A DNA stretch of 64,000 nucleotides from Dermanyssus gallinae (lineage: Eukaryota > Arthropoda > Arachnida > Mesostigmata > Dermanyssidae): assembly GCA_003439945.1 (NCBI GenBank), contig QVRM01003999.1, forward strand, positions 333,792-397,791, read 5' to 3'. The notes beneath the pieces are model-generated. The model was not told the DNA's origin. It saw only the letters and a program-made list of their open reading frames with translations, and ran no database searches. Below are positions 12,791 to 25,884 of the stretch, piece after piece; within the stretch, counting starts at the first letter, position 1, and every line of letters begins with the position of its first letter. The position numbers and the translations under genes are program-made.

Positions 12791-13629
12791 AGACTCTAGG
12801 TTTAAAGCAGTACTGAGGAACGGCACCAGCGCTTCGCTTTGTCCTGGACCCTCAAGGTGAGAGCTCATTAAGTGGGTGTTATTCCAGCAACATCGACATC
12901 AAATCTTACACTACCCGCTTCAAGTGCGCGTAAAGGATTTTTTTTAATTATTAAAAATTGTAGTTATTTTGACGCAAGGTTAGTCACAGCTTCGTGGCGA
13001 CCTCCTGTGGGCTTTAACGTAGGAGTGCCTCAGAGTTTTGAAGTGCCTCACAGCCCACCTCTGGTGCTCTTCGTTCGACCACCTCGTTTTGGTGGTTTTT
13101 CCACACAAGCCATCACCCCCCGTAGGGGCATGTCGAGTACGTGTTCACCCTATTTTTTAGCTAGCAAGTAATACGTCCTCATAAAGCTGGCTCGCTACCA
13201 CATTCCATACGTAACCAAGCAAGTCCGTCTTGTACAGCACGTAGCTACACGGTAGGATTCATTCCTAAATATATATATATATATATAGTCCTTAGAGGTA
13301 TTGTCCGCGCACTGCTTTTTGGCAGAGGCTGTTACTCATGACAATGTACCGGAATTGGAGCCATGCTTGGCAATCGGCTAGCGCCGATATCTGACGCCCG
13401 GGCACGACAAACATACCACTCGAGTAGGTAGGTGTAGGTGTAACGCTGTACGTGCACGCGTGCCCCTGTATATATTAACGTACGTCGGTACGGTCGGTTT
13501 CCTCGCTACGAGCCGATTCACCATTCAGTTGGTTCGTGTCGACCAACGTTAACGTTCGCCGCCTCAACTGTATGCTGTGAAACCGCTCTCGGGAGGAGGA
13601 AAAGTTTTCTTTCTTCGAAACGGCTACAT

Positions 13630-13631
<2 letters not shown>

Positions 13632-13663
<32 letters not shown>

Positions 13664-13735
13664 GGCAATGCTGCTGTCAAGTTGAAAAATTGGTATGGGC
13701 TGTAAATATGTATATATATATATATATATATATAT
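13632..13735. repeat. Pair of (AT)n microsatellites
   Basis: AT tracts at 13632-13662 and 13711-13735, separated by about 48 bp of unique sequence. Confidence 0.95.
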
Positions 13736-15473
13736 CCAAAACATATAAACGCATATGGATATAAAATGCTTCGATTGCTCCACTTTTGCGCGTTGTAGTC
13801 TCGAGATCCAATCGGACCATCGCCGGAAGCGGTGGTAGCGCGGCAATATTTCTGCGCTTGGTCGCATTGGCTATTGCGGCCGATATTCGCCAAACCAAGT
13901 GTTTGTTCCGCTGTCTGCGGATCCGACAGAAGGTGGCATTGCCATCAGAAGCAGCAGCAGCGGGCACCCTCACACTCGCAGCAGCAGCAGCAGCACCGGC
14001 AGTAACACCGTAATCTGGACCAGGGCAAATGCCATTCATGGCAATGCGATACAGACGACGATGGGCGGCCGATGGAGCAAGGCGTTGAAGAAGGAGGTGG
14101 AATGCGCGCAAGTCCTGCTCGCACTGGAAATCGTAACCATGATGGAGGAGGGGGAGGAGGGGGGAGAGAAACAGTGAAAGCTGTAGGAAAGAAGGAGGAG
14201 CGATAAGGGGAGAGAAACAACAAGGGAAGGAAACCTCCGCAGATAAAAAAAACATCCGCCCTTCGATTTCTTTCAATCCTTGCTCGTCTTGTCCGTCTGT
14301 GTTTTCTTTTAGTTCCTCCTCTTTTCCCGCCCCGGCTCCGCCCCCGCCGCCCGCTTTTCTGTTCCTCTTTCATTCGTTGCGGTTCGCTGTCTGCTGGTGG
14401 TCGTCTTTTTGGTTCCACGCTTACCTTCTCATGCTGGCCGTCTTTCTGTTTTCCAGAAGGCCATGAATGCACGTCGGGTGCCCGTGCACACGCCAAGACA
14501 TGCCCATTTGCCCAGCCTCCATCTGGCTAGCCGGACGCCGACCGCTGCCATCCCACTACCCCACAACCCCACACATGGCCAGGCCGTTGGCCCAGGTCGC
14601 AATCACCGTCGTCGAAGCGTCGACCGATAGCCGCACAAATGGACACAGAGGAACGTGAAGTACGTCTCGATGCTGCTGCTGCATACGTTACGCGCAGCCC
14701 TAACGCTCGTATCTGTCGGAACGTAGCAATCGCACCCTCGTCTTTCTAGGTCCACCCCCCGCCCCAATAGAAATCTAACTCAACCACTTGGAGCCCCACA
14801 CCCATAAAGCTTGCTCATCTTGCCTGCCCCCTTTTCCGCCCCCGTTCTTTCTCTTGATCGGAGGACGGACGGGGGGGTTAAGGAGCTTCGGTGCGTGTTT
14901 TTCCGGGTCTGCTTTAACTCGCCGCAAAGCTCGGCGGTGCCGGCGGCGGCAGCAAAGGCGACAAACAGGTCTTGCAGAGACGGCGACAGGCAAGAGGTAA
15001 TCCGGTTCGGCCGTGCTCTCGTTTTCCCCCACCTTTCTCGTAGACTATGTCTGCGGTTTCGAATGCTGCAAATACAAAATTCGACAGAGAGCGGAAAACG
15101 CCAATGTCGACGACTACACACCAACGGGCGACGACGGCAACCGATAATACGATGGTGCTTGATCGCCTCTGAAACACAACACCGTACGGCTGGCTGCGAA
15201 TGCAGGTACAAATTTTACAAATAAACAAACAAACAAAAAATAAAATCATGAAGGTTGCAACTTATGTGCACGTGATTATGATTAGCGTGGTTATGGCGGC
15301 TATTTACACATTCTGATATTACAGTCACATCATCTGCTCGGCGAATATGGCCGGTAACCTTTTTGATTCAGCGCTTCAGTGAAGTAGTGGCGATAGCCGC
15401 TATTAAGGGGCTAAAACATCAACTAATCACTATTATTAGTCGTTAATATCGCAGCCATAAAAAGTAGACTGGC

Positions 15474-15551
15474 GTTAGTCATACTTCTCGAATTTGTCCA
15501 TAGTTAGCCATACTTCTCGAATTCGTCCAAAGTTAGCCATACTTCTTCTTC
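15474..15551. repeat. Short tandem repeat, 29-bp unit
   Basis: About 2.5 copies of a unit beginning GTTAGYCATACTTCTCGAAT, with starts at 15474, 15503 and 15532. Confidence 0.85.
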
Positions 15552-15656
15552 ATCGTTGTCGTGCCAGATTAAATTGGGCAATTAGTTTATCGCTGCTAGT
15601 TTTTTTCTGCTGAAGAAGGTAGTTTAAATCCCCGAAAACGCTGAGAGCAAGTGATT

Positions 15657-15681
15657 TATATATATATATATATATATATAA
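15657..15681. repeat. (AT)n microsatellite
   Basis: Pure AT dinucleotides, about 25 bp. Confidence 0.95.
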
Positions 15682-17730
15682 GCCTCTGATTAGCCAACAC
15701 TAAAGATGAGTAGGTTCGATTAGAACTTGCCACCTAACAGACTAACTTGAAGTAACTGCACGATGCGCTTTCCGAGAGAATCACATCGAAGTTGAAGATG
15801 AGATCTTGATCTCAGCCGTTGTTTAGCGAAAACCCTAACTAGCAGCCGTAGTAATTAGATGCGTAATGGCAATAGCTACCTACATATTAGCAATCGAATG
15901 CGAATTCGTAATAGCTAGCTCGCAAATTGAAGCAGGTCCTGTTGCTACGGTACATAGTGCGACCAACTGGTGCCGGTGCTAGTGGTAGGGAAGGGGCAAG
16001 AGAATATGCGTACGTACCACACAAACAGCTTATATGCATCTACTTCACTCACACAGATGCCTGGCGCCTGTCTATGTACAGCTGCATAAACGCTACTTAA
16101 CAATGAATAAGAAGCAGCAAAACACATACTGATAGGCACACAGGGACCGATTAGAACGACAGACGTGCGGGAATAGTCATACGCAGGTGACCGCAGTGGT
16201 TGCCGCAGGTAACGCAGGTTAGCCCTGTTGTCGCTACTGCTGCTGCTGCTGTTGTTGTTGTTGTTGTTGTTGTTTTTCTAATAATAATCATCATCATCAT
16301 CGTCGGCGGTGGCTGCGGTGGCGGCGGCTGTTGATGTGCCTATTGAACCGACGCCGCGAACAGGGGCTCGCGTGTCAGAAGATCATTTAGAGCAGGCACC
16401 TTGTCGGCCCGGGCCCGAGGTCCGTCTCTCTGTATTTGTCTGCCCTTTGATCTCCCCCATCTATCTCTCTCTTTCTCTCGCGCGCACGCTCCCCTTTAAG
16501 TCTCTCTCTCTTTTCTTGCCCCCCTTCCTCTTTCTTCTTCTTTCCCTATGTTTCTTTGTCTTGTTCACGTACTCTCCCTTTGGATCTTATTATCGATTTG
16601 GAGATGAATGTCACCAGCGACAGAGCGTATTGTCGAACACCGAGTAGCCATAGTTTGCCTTCAGTCTATTAGAAGGAGCCCAATTTAAAGGTGCGCGTAT
16701 CTTGACGTGGTTCTCCTTGTTTTTGTCCTTTATCATCATTATGAGCATCATCATCATCATCTCATGCTTCTCCTTCGACTTCGTCATCGTCGTGGAGCTC
16801 ATTCCCCGCTCGTTTCCTCCTTCTCTTTCTGTTTACCTTCATTTTTGTTTGGCGGTCGTCGTCGTCCTCATCGTTAACCTTCTGCTCGTAATCACCTCAC
16901 ACCTCAACTCACCTGACGAGGTCATCGCGGGTACGCACGTCATTGTCGTGCCATCGCCATCACCTACTCCAATAGCATGATGCCTGCGACAATTCGTGGG
17001 GTCCTCCTACACCGCTGCGACAACCCTGCATACCCAGGGCCGGCGCGACCGGCTACTATTCGCCGTCAGCAACAGCAAACGCTACCACTAACCATTGGTA
17101 GAGAAACAGACAGCCAGGCAACAACAACACCAGCAGCAGCAGGAGCACCAACAGCAACAATTGCCACACCGGCCGCACTTAGAGCCGCCTCGCCGTACAT
17201 ATTGTACGACAGCGTGTCCATAGACGTACCTGTTGTTGTTTATTGTTGCTGCTCCCGATGCTGCGTGAACCAGTCCAAAAGAAGAGAACAAACACGCTCG
17301 AGTCAAGACGAGCGTGTTCAAGGCGTTAAGCCTCCCCACTAGTGCTACTGATGATTTTTGTTCGAGTCGTTTTTGTTATGGAGGATGACTTCAACGGGCC
17401 TCGTTGGAACCGTTGTTCTCATCGTTGTTATTGTTGCTGCTGCTGTTGTTGTTGTGTCGTCGTGCTCGCTGCAAGTACGGCTGTAAAGTGACAAGCGCAG
17501 ATCGGAAATGTTCGACATCTCTAACCTGCGATCTTTCGAGGCCGTAGGCAGCAACCAGCTCACGGATAGTCAATGCGCCAACAGCCAGTCAGCGATAAGT
17601 TCGGTCAACAGTAGAGCAGATCGAGCAGCCGCCACCATCTATGACACTCGTGGCCTGCCAAGTCCTTAGTCAAACAGCCACTGGGTATGCATCCGCACAC
17701 TCTCTCGGTACATAGAAACACGCGTGAGAC

Positions 17731-17732
<2 letters not shown>

Positions 17733-17802
<70 letters not shown>

Positions 17803-17809
17803 CTATATA

Positions 17810-17875
<66 letters not shown>
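17733..17875. repeat. (AT)n microsatellite, ~143 bp, interrupted
   Basis: The longest AT block in the window, with single G or C interruptions (GATATG, CTATAT, TGTAT) and one TT. It is self-complementary and prone to fold back. Confidence 0.97.
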
Positions 17876-17878
<3 letters not shown>

Positions 17879-18230
17879 TTCGTACCCTTCATAGCATCAG
17901 CAGCCGTCGGCTGCGTGTGTGCCATTGTAGCAGTTGTTCGGTGTTTACAAAAGCATGCTACACTATAATTATTACATTTTTTAAGCAAAACTACGAACGT
18001 TGTAGTAACGAAAAACTAATTATGATTACTCATATCGTAGCTCGTATCATAGCTCCCGATCACTGCCACTGCTGATAAATGATTAGTGATGGTGGTACAA
18101 TTAGCTACACCGCTCACCTACGCATATATAGGTAGCACAGGCAAACCCGAGTCCCCCGTCGGTAGAACGAGTGTCTACCAATTCGGACTTCGTTGCTGTT
18201 AGATCCTGATATTCGTTTCGGGGACCTCAT

Positions 18231-18266
18231 CGTGAGGTCTCAACGAGTCTACGTTGAGACCTCACG
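18231..18266. repeat. Perfect hairpin, 15-bp arms
   Basis: Arms CGTGAGGTCTCAACG (18231-18245) and its exact reverse complement (18252-18266) flank a 6-nt loop, AGTCTA. The sequence around it repeats parts of the motif (CCTCATCG before, CCTCAACG after). No T-run terminator or gene context gives it a role. Confidence 0.85.
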
Positions 18267-19654
18267 ACCTCAACGTTCGAATCGCTCTAACGGTTCTGAT
18301 GCTGCTGCTGCGGTTTGTTCCGGCAGGTGAAGCGCTGCCACCCACGCGGGTGGCTGCAGTAGCAGTTGCAGCAGCAGCAGGTGAAGCGCCGAGACGTCAG
18401 ATTGGCCAGTGACGCCCATGGTTCTAAAAGCGGCGGCGGCGAGAATCATCATGCTGGTCGAACAACTGTCCGTCGCTGTTTGCTGCTGTGGTCACGAACT
18501 TTCGCCGCCACCGCTACCGTTGGCGGCCACATCCACGGTACGCAGCTGTGTTCGGGTCGCGTTCGAGTTGGCATACGATAATCACCCGCCTCCAAATTGG
18601 GTGGCCTAATTCGGCTTGTGTGTCTGTCTGTGACCTACCTACTCCATGACTACCGATCTGATCCGTTCGTCCGTGAAGTGGTGCTGCTTTCCCCTTCAAT
18701 GTTCGTTCAATCGACGTTTTACCCATTTGCAGTATTGCCGCTCATTCTTGTTGTTGTTGTCGTCGTCGTCGTCGTTTCCGCGTGTTGCCACCGTGGGCGT
18801 TACGTAATGTGTGGTTGTAACGTTGGAACGTGTAGGCAGCCTGAGCAGGCCCATTAGTTCGATAAGAATTCTATAACGGCAATGTCAAAAGAGACACTTT
18901 GCAGCAGCAGCCTTAAGCGCAGTGATCTGCTGTTTTTTTTTGCCTGAGCAAAGTGCGACTTAATAAGGTCAATTTGCTCTTCGAAGAATACGCTGACTAT
19001 TTATTCGTGCATCATGGCTATTCGTAGAAGCAGTAGTCCTAATGATAGCAGTATGCTTGCCCGGAGGTCGAGGGGTCACTCAGACCCCACACAACTGGGA
19101 GGTGGTCCGACCGTGATTGGCTAAAAAGGGATTCCTTACTATTGTATGCTTACCTGCTCGTTACAAGCAAATTCCGTTCACGTGCACGCTTTGAAGGTAG
19201 CAGCAGATTGTTTCACTCATCTAGTAGAGTGGCGAAGCGAATCAATCAAGAAATTCGTCAGTTGATAAGGAAAGTAATAAATTATCTAAGGCTTCATCTG
19301 CCACACGACGTGGATGTCGATACGTTGGGATGGGACGTATTTGGCTAAAATAGTATGGTGATAAGGTGATAAAACCGCTGAATTATTTCCAATACAAAAA
19401 GTGTTTTTTACGTTGCCGCGTTGTGCCAGTACGCTCATACAGGCCCGACATGGGATAAGACTATGCGATATATTTACTTCAGCCCCTTAGCACGCCGCCT
19501 TAGCAATTCTGATCGTATGTGGTGTTTGCACCTAGACCGCTTGGAATAAAAACGATGAACGTCGGCGTGACCATACGTGAAAGAACTATTAAACGATTTG
19601 TATTTAATAATTGTATTATTATTTTATCACTCTGCATCTAAGCGTATTATCTCG

Positions 19655-19763
<109 letters not shown>

Positions 19764-19887
19764 ATCTGTGGTTGTAACGTTCGAACGTGTATGTATGAGA
19801 AATAATGACAATTACTACATCAACGTAGCCCACAATGGTGTTTTCTAATAACGTTTTCCCTAGAAAAGCCAAACAATGGTAATTGAC

Positions 19888-20165
19888 TTAAATATTCTCC
19901 CCTCGCGCTGGTCGCCTGTTACAGCATTGTTTTACTAGTTTCGGAATAAACTTTCCCATGCAGAGTCTGAGAGGGCCCAATGTCTCCAAACATATCGAGA
20001 GAGCTACAAAGTCATAAATATTTTCAAGGCCAGAGTATTTACGTTTTTCCACCATATCGGCATGCTCCGCTACACAGCCGGCAATGCTAGCGCAAGGACG
20101 TACCCTAAAGATACAGCGGTGCAGCACACAGTACCATATCAGGCTAAGCATTGACCACGGGGGTG
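19888..20165 (-). pseudogene. REL-type LINE, endonuclease C-terminal fragment
   Basis: On the minus strand, CLA-stop-YGTVCCTA corresponds to the LVWDATV strand of the restriction-like endonuclease seen at 48006-49116. After a frameshift come AGCVAEHADMVEKRKYSGL and IYDFVALSICLETLGPL. These match the KYADL/HHFSPFAFETMG block of that copy. The fragment ends near 19888, shortly after the segment PARGENI. The endonuclease would nick target DNA before reverse transcription. This copy is short, frameshifted and non-functional, and diverged enough to be a different subfamily. Confidence 0.7.
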
Positions 20166-20445
20166 GTTAAAGGCAGCTCGCTTCTATGAACGCTTGTTAT
20201 TTGTCCTGATTTACGTGGTTCTGCGCGTACCTCGTTAACCAGTCGGAAGGATCTTGGACAGCTACGCGGATAAAAATCGTCCGCTTCGACTTTTTCGACT
20301 ATTCATCGTGCAGGACAAACGGATAATTTATGTAAGCTTTTTCCGACAGGCCACGCAAGCAGTTACGCCGAAAAAGGTGGGCTCTAGCCGGATGTCTACT
20401 TGTGGGCAAACGTGCATCCGCCGACAAAATGAAAATACTTATATT

Positions 20446-20517
<72 letters not shown>

Positions 20518-22629
20518 TACAAACACGGGCGGAAAACTTGACGTTGTATTGGCAGCCTCAAGTCACTCGAGTAATTTGCGTTAAGAGTGTATTGCATTAA
20601 GTATTTGTGCATAATTTGCATTTGTGCACTACAATTGCTGGGGATCTTTCAAGAGCTCGTTGGCGACGTTGAAAAAGAGGTGGGCATGGTTCTCTTGTTG
20701 TTGTGGGTAGAATGCCGACAAATGTTGCTATTGTTGTTGTTGTTGTGATGCTGTTGCTGTCGTCGTCGTTGTGCTCGCCAACGCCAGACGTCATGAGTTG
20801 TCCCTCAGCAGGCACCCCATGAATGATTCCGAATGATTAGAATCGACACCATCATCATCCGTAGACGGCATAGCAAACAGGCCAGTGCTTAGCTGAGTGG
20901 AGGAGGTGGCATCGGTGATCAAGGCCAACCAACAGCAGCAGTGCCCAGCAGAGTCTCGTTCTCTCTCTCTCCCTCTCGCCGTCTTTCTCTTTGTGAACTG
21001 AGTATGCGGTTTTGACTCAAAGCTCCTGCACCCCCCCCCCCCCATCCTCCCCCTCTGACCGACTATTCTCCTCCATCCATTCCCTCTTAGGGCTTCTGTC
21101 GATAGCTGTGGCAACGTTTGTGGTGCTAGGTGGGTTCGTGGTGCCCCTTCAGCTCGTGCTGGTTGTAGAGGACCACGTTGACCAGCTTTGAGATAGAGCA
21201 AAGGTGAAGGCAAAAGAAGAATACAGAGATAGAAGGGCATAGAGAGAGAGAGGGAAAGAGAGAAGGCAGATACACAGAGTGAAAGAGGGAATATAATTCT
21301 GTCCGAATCTCATCTGGATAGCGGCTCAACATCTGAATGTCTCTGTGTGTGTGCGGCGATAGTGCCAACTCCACCCTCGATCTACGTCAACTTTTTGCGT
21401 CGTCGTCGCCGCTACCGCCGCCATTGCCGTCGTCGTCGTCGTCATCGTCGCATATCGTCTTGTCCATCTGCCTGAACATATCTCCGGTCTAAAGTCGAAG
21501 ACACAGCATTGACGAGTTTCGGCTACTGGGTGTGGTTACTTGGCACTGGGTCATTTTGTTGCTGGACCATTGCTTGGCTGCGTGGCCCTCCGTCCGTCTG
21601 TCTGTTCAATGCTTAGCTAGTTCCTTGTGGTCGTTCTTCTCACCTTCCCGTGCCCTTCTTACCTCCTATTGTCGTCGTTTCGTTGTTCACGAAACAAATA
21701 ACGAACCGACTCGCGGTATCCACATTGAGAGGCTTTGTGCTCGAAGCCCGCGCTGTTGTCAGCCTTAACGACATGGGCTCCATACGACGTTTCCGACCGG
21801 TTGCCATCCATCGTCAGCAGAATGCGTGTTTTCGGGGAAAGGCGTTACCGGAAGCGAGACTTTTGGAAAACAGCTTGCGTTTTTCTTCACTGAGTGGCAT
21901 TCTCGAGGTCATCGTCAACAGTGGGACAGGCTACAAACTGCGGTTTGGGATCAATGTTGAGGACGGTAGGCATTCAACAGCAGCAGCAGCAGCAGCAACA
22001 ACAACAGCAGTAACAGCAACAGCAACAACAACATCATAAAAGAACGATATGAACGATATGAACAACAACAACATAAAAGAACGATATAGGCAGCAACAAG
22101 AATGCTCGAAGTCCACCGCTAAAGCGTCAATGCATTGAATAAATGTGCCACAATCGGCTGGGTGGCCTGTATTCATTTATTTCTGGACGTGCGTCCGTAG
22201 AGATGCTTTGTATCCGTCGACCTCGACGTTGAATACTGGGTCATCACAGACCCCACAAACCCAACGTTTAAAGTTTAGCTGGGATCATTCGTAATTGGCA
22301 TTGCTACAAACGTTTTACTACGAACTTAAGCCCTGGACAGGTACGGGACTAGACTCAGTGATATCTTCTAAAGCCGCATAAATCATTCAGAGTTGATTAT
22401 TCAAGTCTTCTTGCCTCAATCTATCATCTTCTTGCATCAATCCACGGGATGCGATGTCTCTTCATTGTCCTCACGAGTTAGGGCGAGCAAGCGTATCAAA
22501 AGTCGAGCGGAGAAAGTACCTATAGCATCGAGAACTTAGCTTGTTGCAGAGCAACATCCGCACAAATGGCCCCGAGCGTCAAGACGATCATCATGATCTC
22601 TTAGTTCGTCTTCTACTCTTCTAACACAC
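20166..22629. other. Non-coding stretch
   Basis: No gene is recognised. It holds (AT)n at 20457-20514, TTG/GTC runs near 20727-20775, CT-rich DNA near 20957-20990, a C13 run near 21030-21043, GA-rich DNA near 21240-21265, GTC runs near 21395-21450 and CAG/CAA runs near 21978-22032. Within 22035-22090 the string ATAAAAGAACGATAT occurs twice. Confidence 0.55.
20457..20514. repeat. (AT)n microsatellite, ~58 bp
   Basis: Pure AT dinucleotides after ATATATACAT. Confidence 0.97.
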
Positions 22630-22659
22630 TTTAATAACATGTTTTCGTAAGTGAACACC

Positions 22660-23896
22660 ATGCCGCGAACTAATCGGACAAACCAACGATACGATAACGT
22701 GGCGAACGCGCCACAATTTCATTCTGGCAGGAAAGAGCCACACAGCCATGGAAAAACTTCACTCAAAACGGTGAAACGCCTGATCAGACTCGCAACGAGC
22801 ACTTTAGGGAAGCAATCGTGTTAGGCTCTGTTGCATTTCGCACTTCCGCGTGTGTTTACGAAGCGGTCGGTATTCCCGATCACTGGCAGAGTGCCCTGAT
22901 GTCAGTTATCCCAAAGATCAAAGGAAGCCCACATGGACCCAGCGTGTGGCGAGGAGACGAGTTATGAAGGCCACCCTGGCAGATCAACGTTTACTGTTTG
23001 TCAAGTACTATTTGAAAGATTTGGAATGTGACAAAGACAAATAAGAAAACAACAATTTTTATATTCAGCATTTGTAGATTTTCGATTTGTCGGGGTTTTC
23101 TGCGCAGTGCTGCGAAAGAGCCCAATCACTATTCAAAATAGCACTCTTCATGCACACACCACTGGCGTCGCACAGGCTGATAATCCTAGTTCACTGATGT
23201 TCTCTTTGCTACTGAGTGATCTCCTTTGTCGCGGAGTGGTTAACGGCGAGTTGGTACGAGCGGAGATCTTTCTCTATGCTGATGACTTTATCTTGTATGA
23301 GATCAGCTGATTTCAAATTCAATAAAGATTGATACACAATTGGAAATATGTGCAGAAGTCGTTAGTCTTAAAACTAACTTTAACAAAAGCAAAGTTATGC
23401 ATTTTTGGGAAGCAGCTTGGCAGCTCATGATGAGCTGAGGTAGTGATACACACACATCTAAAGTACACGAGCAAATTTTCATATCTCGGGCTCTCTCTCT
23501 GTCCTCATCCGGCCAATCATTAACAGTTTATATTACTCAACCGGCGCGTAAACCTCTTGTAGCCAGCATAGGGGTTGAGAAGTCGGCGTCCTTCTTCCTA
23601 AGTATGAATCTCCTTATATTCGCCTTTTACCAATGGCCTCAGATGACACTCAACTTATCCGGAATAAGCTCAGTGCAATCCGACTGCAAAAGCTCGACAA
23701 CGACAGCGAACCCCGTCTTGTCAGCCTGGGCTTACACACGACCACCCAAAACCGCCTTGTCTACTTACTTGCCGAGACATTGCTATTCGTCAAGGACCTG
23801 CAACGTAAATTCAATCTGCGGAAAACGTCGTCCTACGCGGCCTTTATTTGTCAATATGGAAAGAAGATGACCGAGTTGTACCCTAACTTTTCCTGA
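22660..23896 (+). pseudogene. Non-LTR reverse transcriptase relic (family of the 31.9-kb copy)
   Basis: Frameshifted pieces appear in the correct order for a LINE reverse transcriptase. Near 22735-22930: TPDQTRNEHFREAIV and IPDHWQSALMSVIPK, a fingers region. Near 23150-23290: TTGVAQADNPSSLMFSLLLS followed by the catalytic box YADD (codons 23275-23286). Near 23350-23410: a KINFNKSKVMHF-like stretch. From 23633: QNRLVYLLAETLLFVKDLQ, which corresponds to QNRLVYALAGTGPYLEDL in the 31.9-kb relic. Stops and shifts separate the blocks and the C-terminus is cut off at 23896. No endonuclease domain is visible. Clade assignment beyond non-LTR is uncertain. Confidence 0.8.
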
Positions 23897-23899
23897 GCG

Positions 23900-24919
23900 G
23901 GCCCATGACAAATGAGGCCTGAAAAGGTCTGAATCGCACGAAACGGCACGTTGTAATTCATTACGTGGTACATGATTTTAATCATGTATGTAGTGTACAA
24001 GAAAACAGGTTTTCAACTCATTTTCATGCGAAACCCCCTCCTGACCCCAATGAACTATGTAGCTGTGACAGAATATACAGGTGGGATGACAGACGCGCAA
24101 GAGATATCATGCTGGCAACTGCTCGAGGGTATCCTCTCTAAGCAGCTTGACTTAGTGAACGAAATTGATGTTTTAATGGTTTATTTTATTTATGATTGAT
24201 TTACACCTAGCAGAAGTAATGACTAGGCGAAACTTAGTACTTAAGGGTGGCTCCTTCGGGCTACAGGAAAAGTTCGTACAAAACAACCCGGTCAGCACCC
24301 AGATTAGAACCTTTCCAGATAAGGCCGGAGCCTTACTTCCTGGACCTTTTCCTATATGTTTTTAAGACGTTTTTATACTAACACGGAGTGTTTTCAAATA
24401 TTACGAGAAAGTGGAACGCCCAACAAAGCCACCCCTCGTAGATCTTGACGTGAAAAACATGATTTGTGGTTACACGTTGTCCACACACAGAACTAAGCGG
24501 AATATAAGAGTCCTATTGTCGTTTTTATTGTGCTTGATTTACCTTTTTTGTGCCAGAGTCGGCCGACTGTGGTTAACGTTGCTGGGCTGTTACAACTGGG
24601 CATAGTGTTTAATCAGAAGGGACAAACACTCGAGTTGTCCGGGGAAGATTCGGTGGCTTCACCTTCGAGGGTGATTTGTTCTTCGTACCGCAACGCACAA
24701 GCACACACGAAATCAAATAGTTTACGGCTTTTATTGAATCCTTCATTCTGCTAGCCACCTCTCGAAAGCACAGAAAGGCAATAGAAGCAAATATGAAAAA
24801 GGGGCCAAAGCTGAAGGGCACAAAGCAGTGGGCCGATTCGACAAGACGAAAAACCCGCCGTGCCTCTCTATAGGCCAATTTAAAACAAAGGCATTCTTCT
24901 ATAAAGGTTTCAAAGGGCC

Positions 24920-24969
<50 letters not shown>

Positions 24970-25012
24970 CTTGCCAAAAAAATACAGCTATCTTTTTTTA
25001 CTTTTGCCACAT
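23900..25012. other. Non-coding stretch
   Basis: No gene or transposon recognised, apart from the (AT)n tract at 24924-24968, which ends about 45 bp before the Tc1-like element. Confidence 0.55.
24924..24968. repeat. (AT)n microsatellite
   Basis: Pure AT dinucleotides, about 45 bp. Confidence 0.97.
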
Positions 25013-25014
25013 TA

Positions 25015-25228
25015 CACCCATTTATTGTAACCAGTCGTGCAAAGACTACATGCTCATAGAGTAACAGCGGAGACTTTCATCGACATTTGGGGTCTCGTAT
25101 TACTTTAAAACACGAGATCTGTATATTTGACACAGCTACGCCGCGAATAAATGATACAGCCACTAGCAAGATGCATGTCTTAACGAATGAATTAAGCGGA
25201 ATAACATAGTTTGGGACTATTTTACGGC
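25015..25228 (+). repeat. Tc1-like left terminal inverted repeat
   Basis: It starts CACCCATTTATTGTAACC and ends in TTTTACGGC. It pairs with 25885-26106, with small gaps near its outer end (the right copy has about 10 extra bases there). Confidence 0.85.
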
Positions 25229-25230
25229 GG

Positions 25231-25790
25231 ATGGGCTTAGGCCGTCGCCTCACGCGTGACGAAAAAGCCCAAATAAAGGCTTATAAGGAAGTCGGCCTCT
25301 ATAATCGTGAAATTCCCCGTCGATTGGGACGTTGTCCCCAACAACTTTGCGAATTTAGGTAAACATTACGCCGTAAAAATGAGTTCCGGGCGCCCAAATG
25401 CCATTTCGGAACGAAGCAAGCGTGCAATTCTGAAGAAAGCGTCGAACTCTGCGCTCTCGGCAAGGGCAATGGCGGCGGCGGCTGGTGTGCAAACGAACGT
25501 GCGCTTTTTAAGCTGATAGGAAAGTCCGACTTCGTTTCTTTCAACACAATAGCGCCCCGATGCACACCGCCGGAAGCTGGTTCGAGCAACGTCACATTGA
25601 GGTCCTACGCTAGCCTGCAGTCGCACCTGATCTTCATATCATCAGGAATGTGTGAGGCTGGCTCACCTGAAAGGTTTACACCAACGAAAAGCAATTTGCG
25701 AACCAGGTAGTACTAAAAGAAGCATTTATGAAGGCTTGAAGCGAGCTCTCGCAGAATGTTAGTCGAATCTTGTTTAACACTATACTAAAG
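25231..25790 (+). pseudogene. Tc1-family transposase, truncated
   Basis: Transposase that would bind the terminal repeats. A start ATG at 25231 gives MGLGRRLTRDEKAQIKAY, then YNREIPRRLGR, the first helix-turn-helix. After a frameshift, from about 25377, SSGRPNAISERSKRAILKKA carries the GRP hook and second helix-turn-helix. The middle, including the first catalytic aspartate region, is deleted. The frame resumes with HNSAPMHTAGSWFEQRHIEV, equivalent to the DNAPxHxA block, where the expected catalytic D is replaced (HNSAP). A degraded PACSRT segment stands where SPDLNPIE is expected. Several stops and shifts are present. Confidence 0.8.
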
Positions 25791-25884
25791 CGCATTTTGA
25801 GGTTATCCGAGTTAACGGAAAGTTCGCTAAGTATTCAGCATAATTGCCGGGTGCACTGGATGTGTCTGGCCTTGTTTCTGTCGA

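Larger units (their letters stand above)
12801..19650. other. Non-coding, CAG/CAA- and AT-repeat-rich stretch
   Basis: No convincing gene. It holds (AT)n tracts (separate entries), a CpG-rich block at about 13780-15230 with CAG runs, a CTG/TTG run at about 16237-16275, pyrimidine-rich sequence at about 16420-16560, CAG/CAA runs near 17116-17160 and TTG/CTG near 17427-17455. Frames of 143-199 codons on the minus strand at 13.7-15.2 kb are built largely from these runs plus AT-tract translation and have no domain. A weak tRNA-like sequence lies near 18140-18200. Confidence 0.55.

Noticed and set aside
13081..13105. ACCACC...GGTGGTTTTT stem resembling a bacterial terminator
   Set aside because: The context is eukaryotic and non-coding; the match is short and expected by chance.
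13677..14496. Overlapping minus-strand frames of 183-199 codons
   Set aside because: They consist of translated CAG, GGA and AT runs, overlap in different frames and contain no domain.
18140..18200. tRNA-like sequence on the minus strand
   Set aside because: B-box match is poor and no A box is in position.
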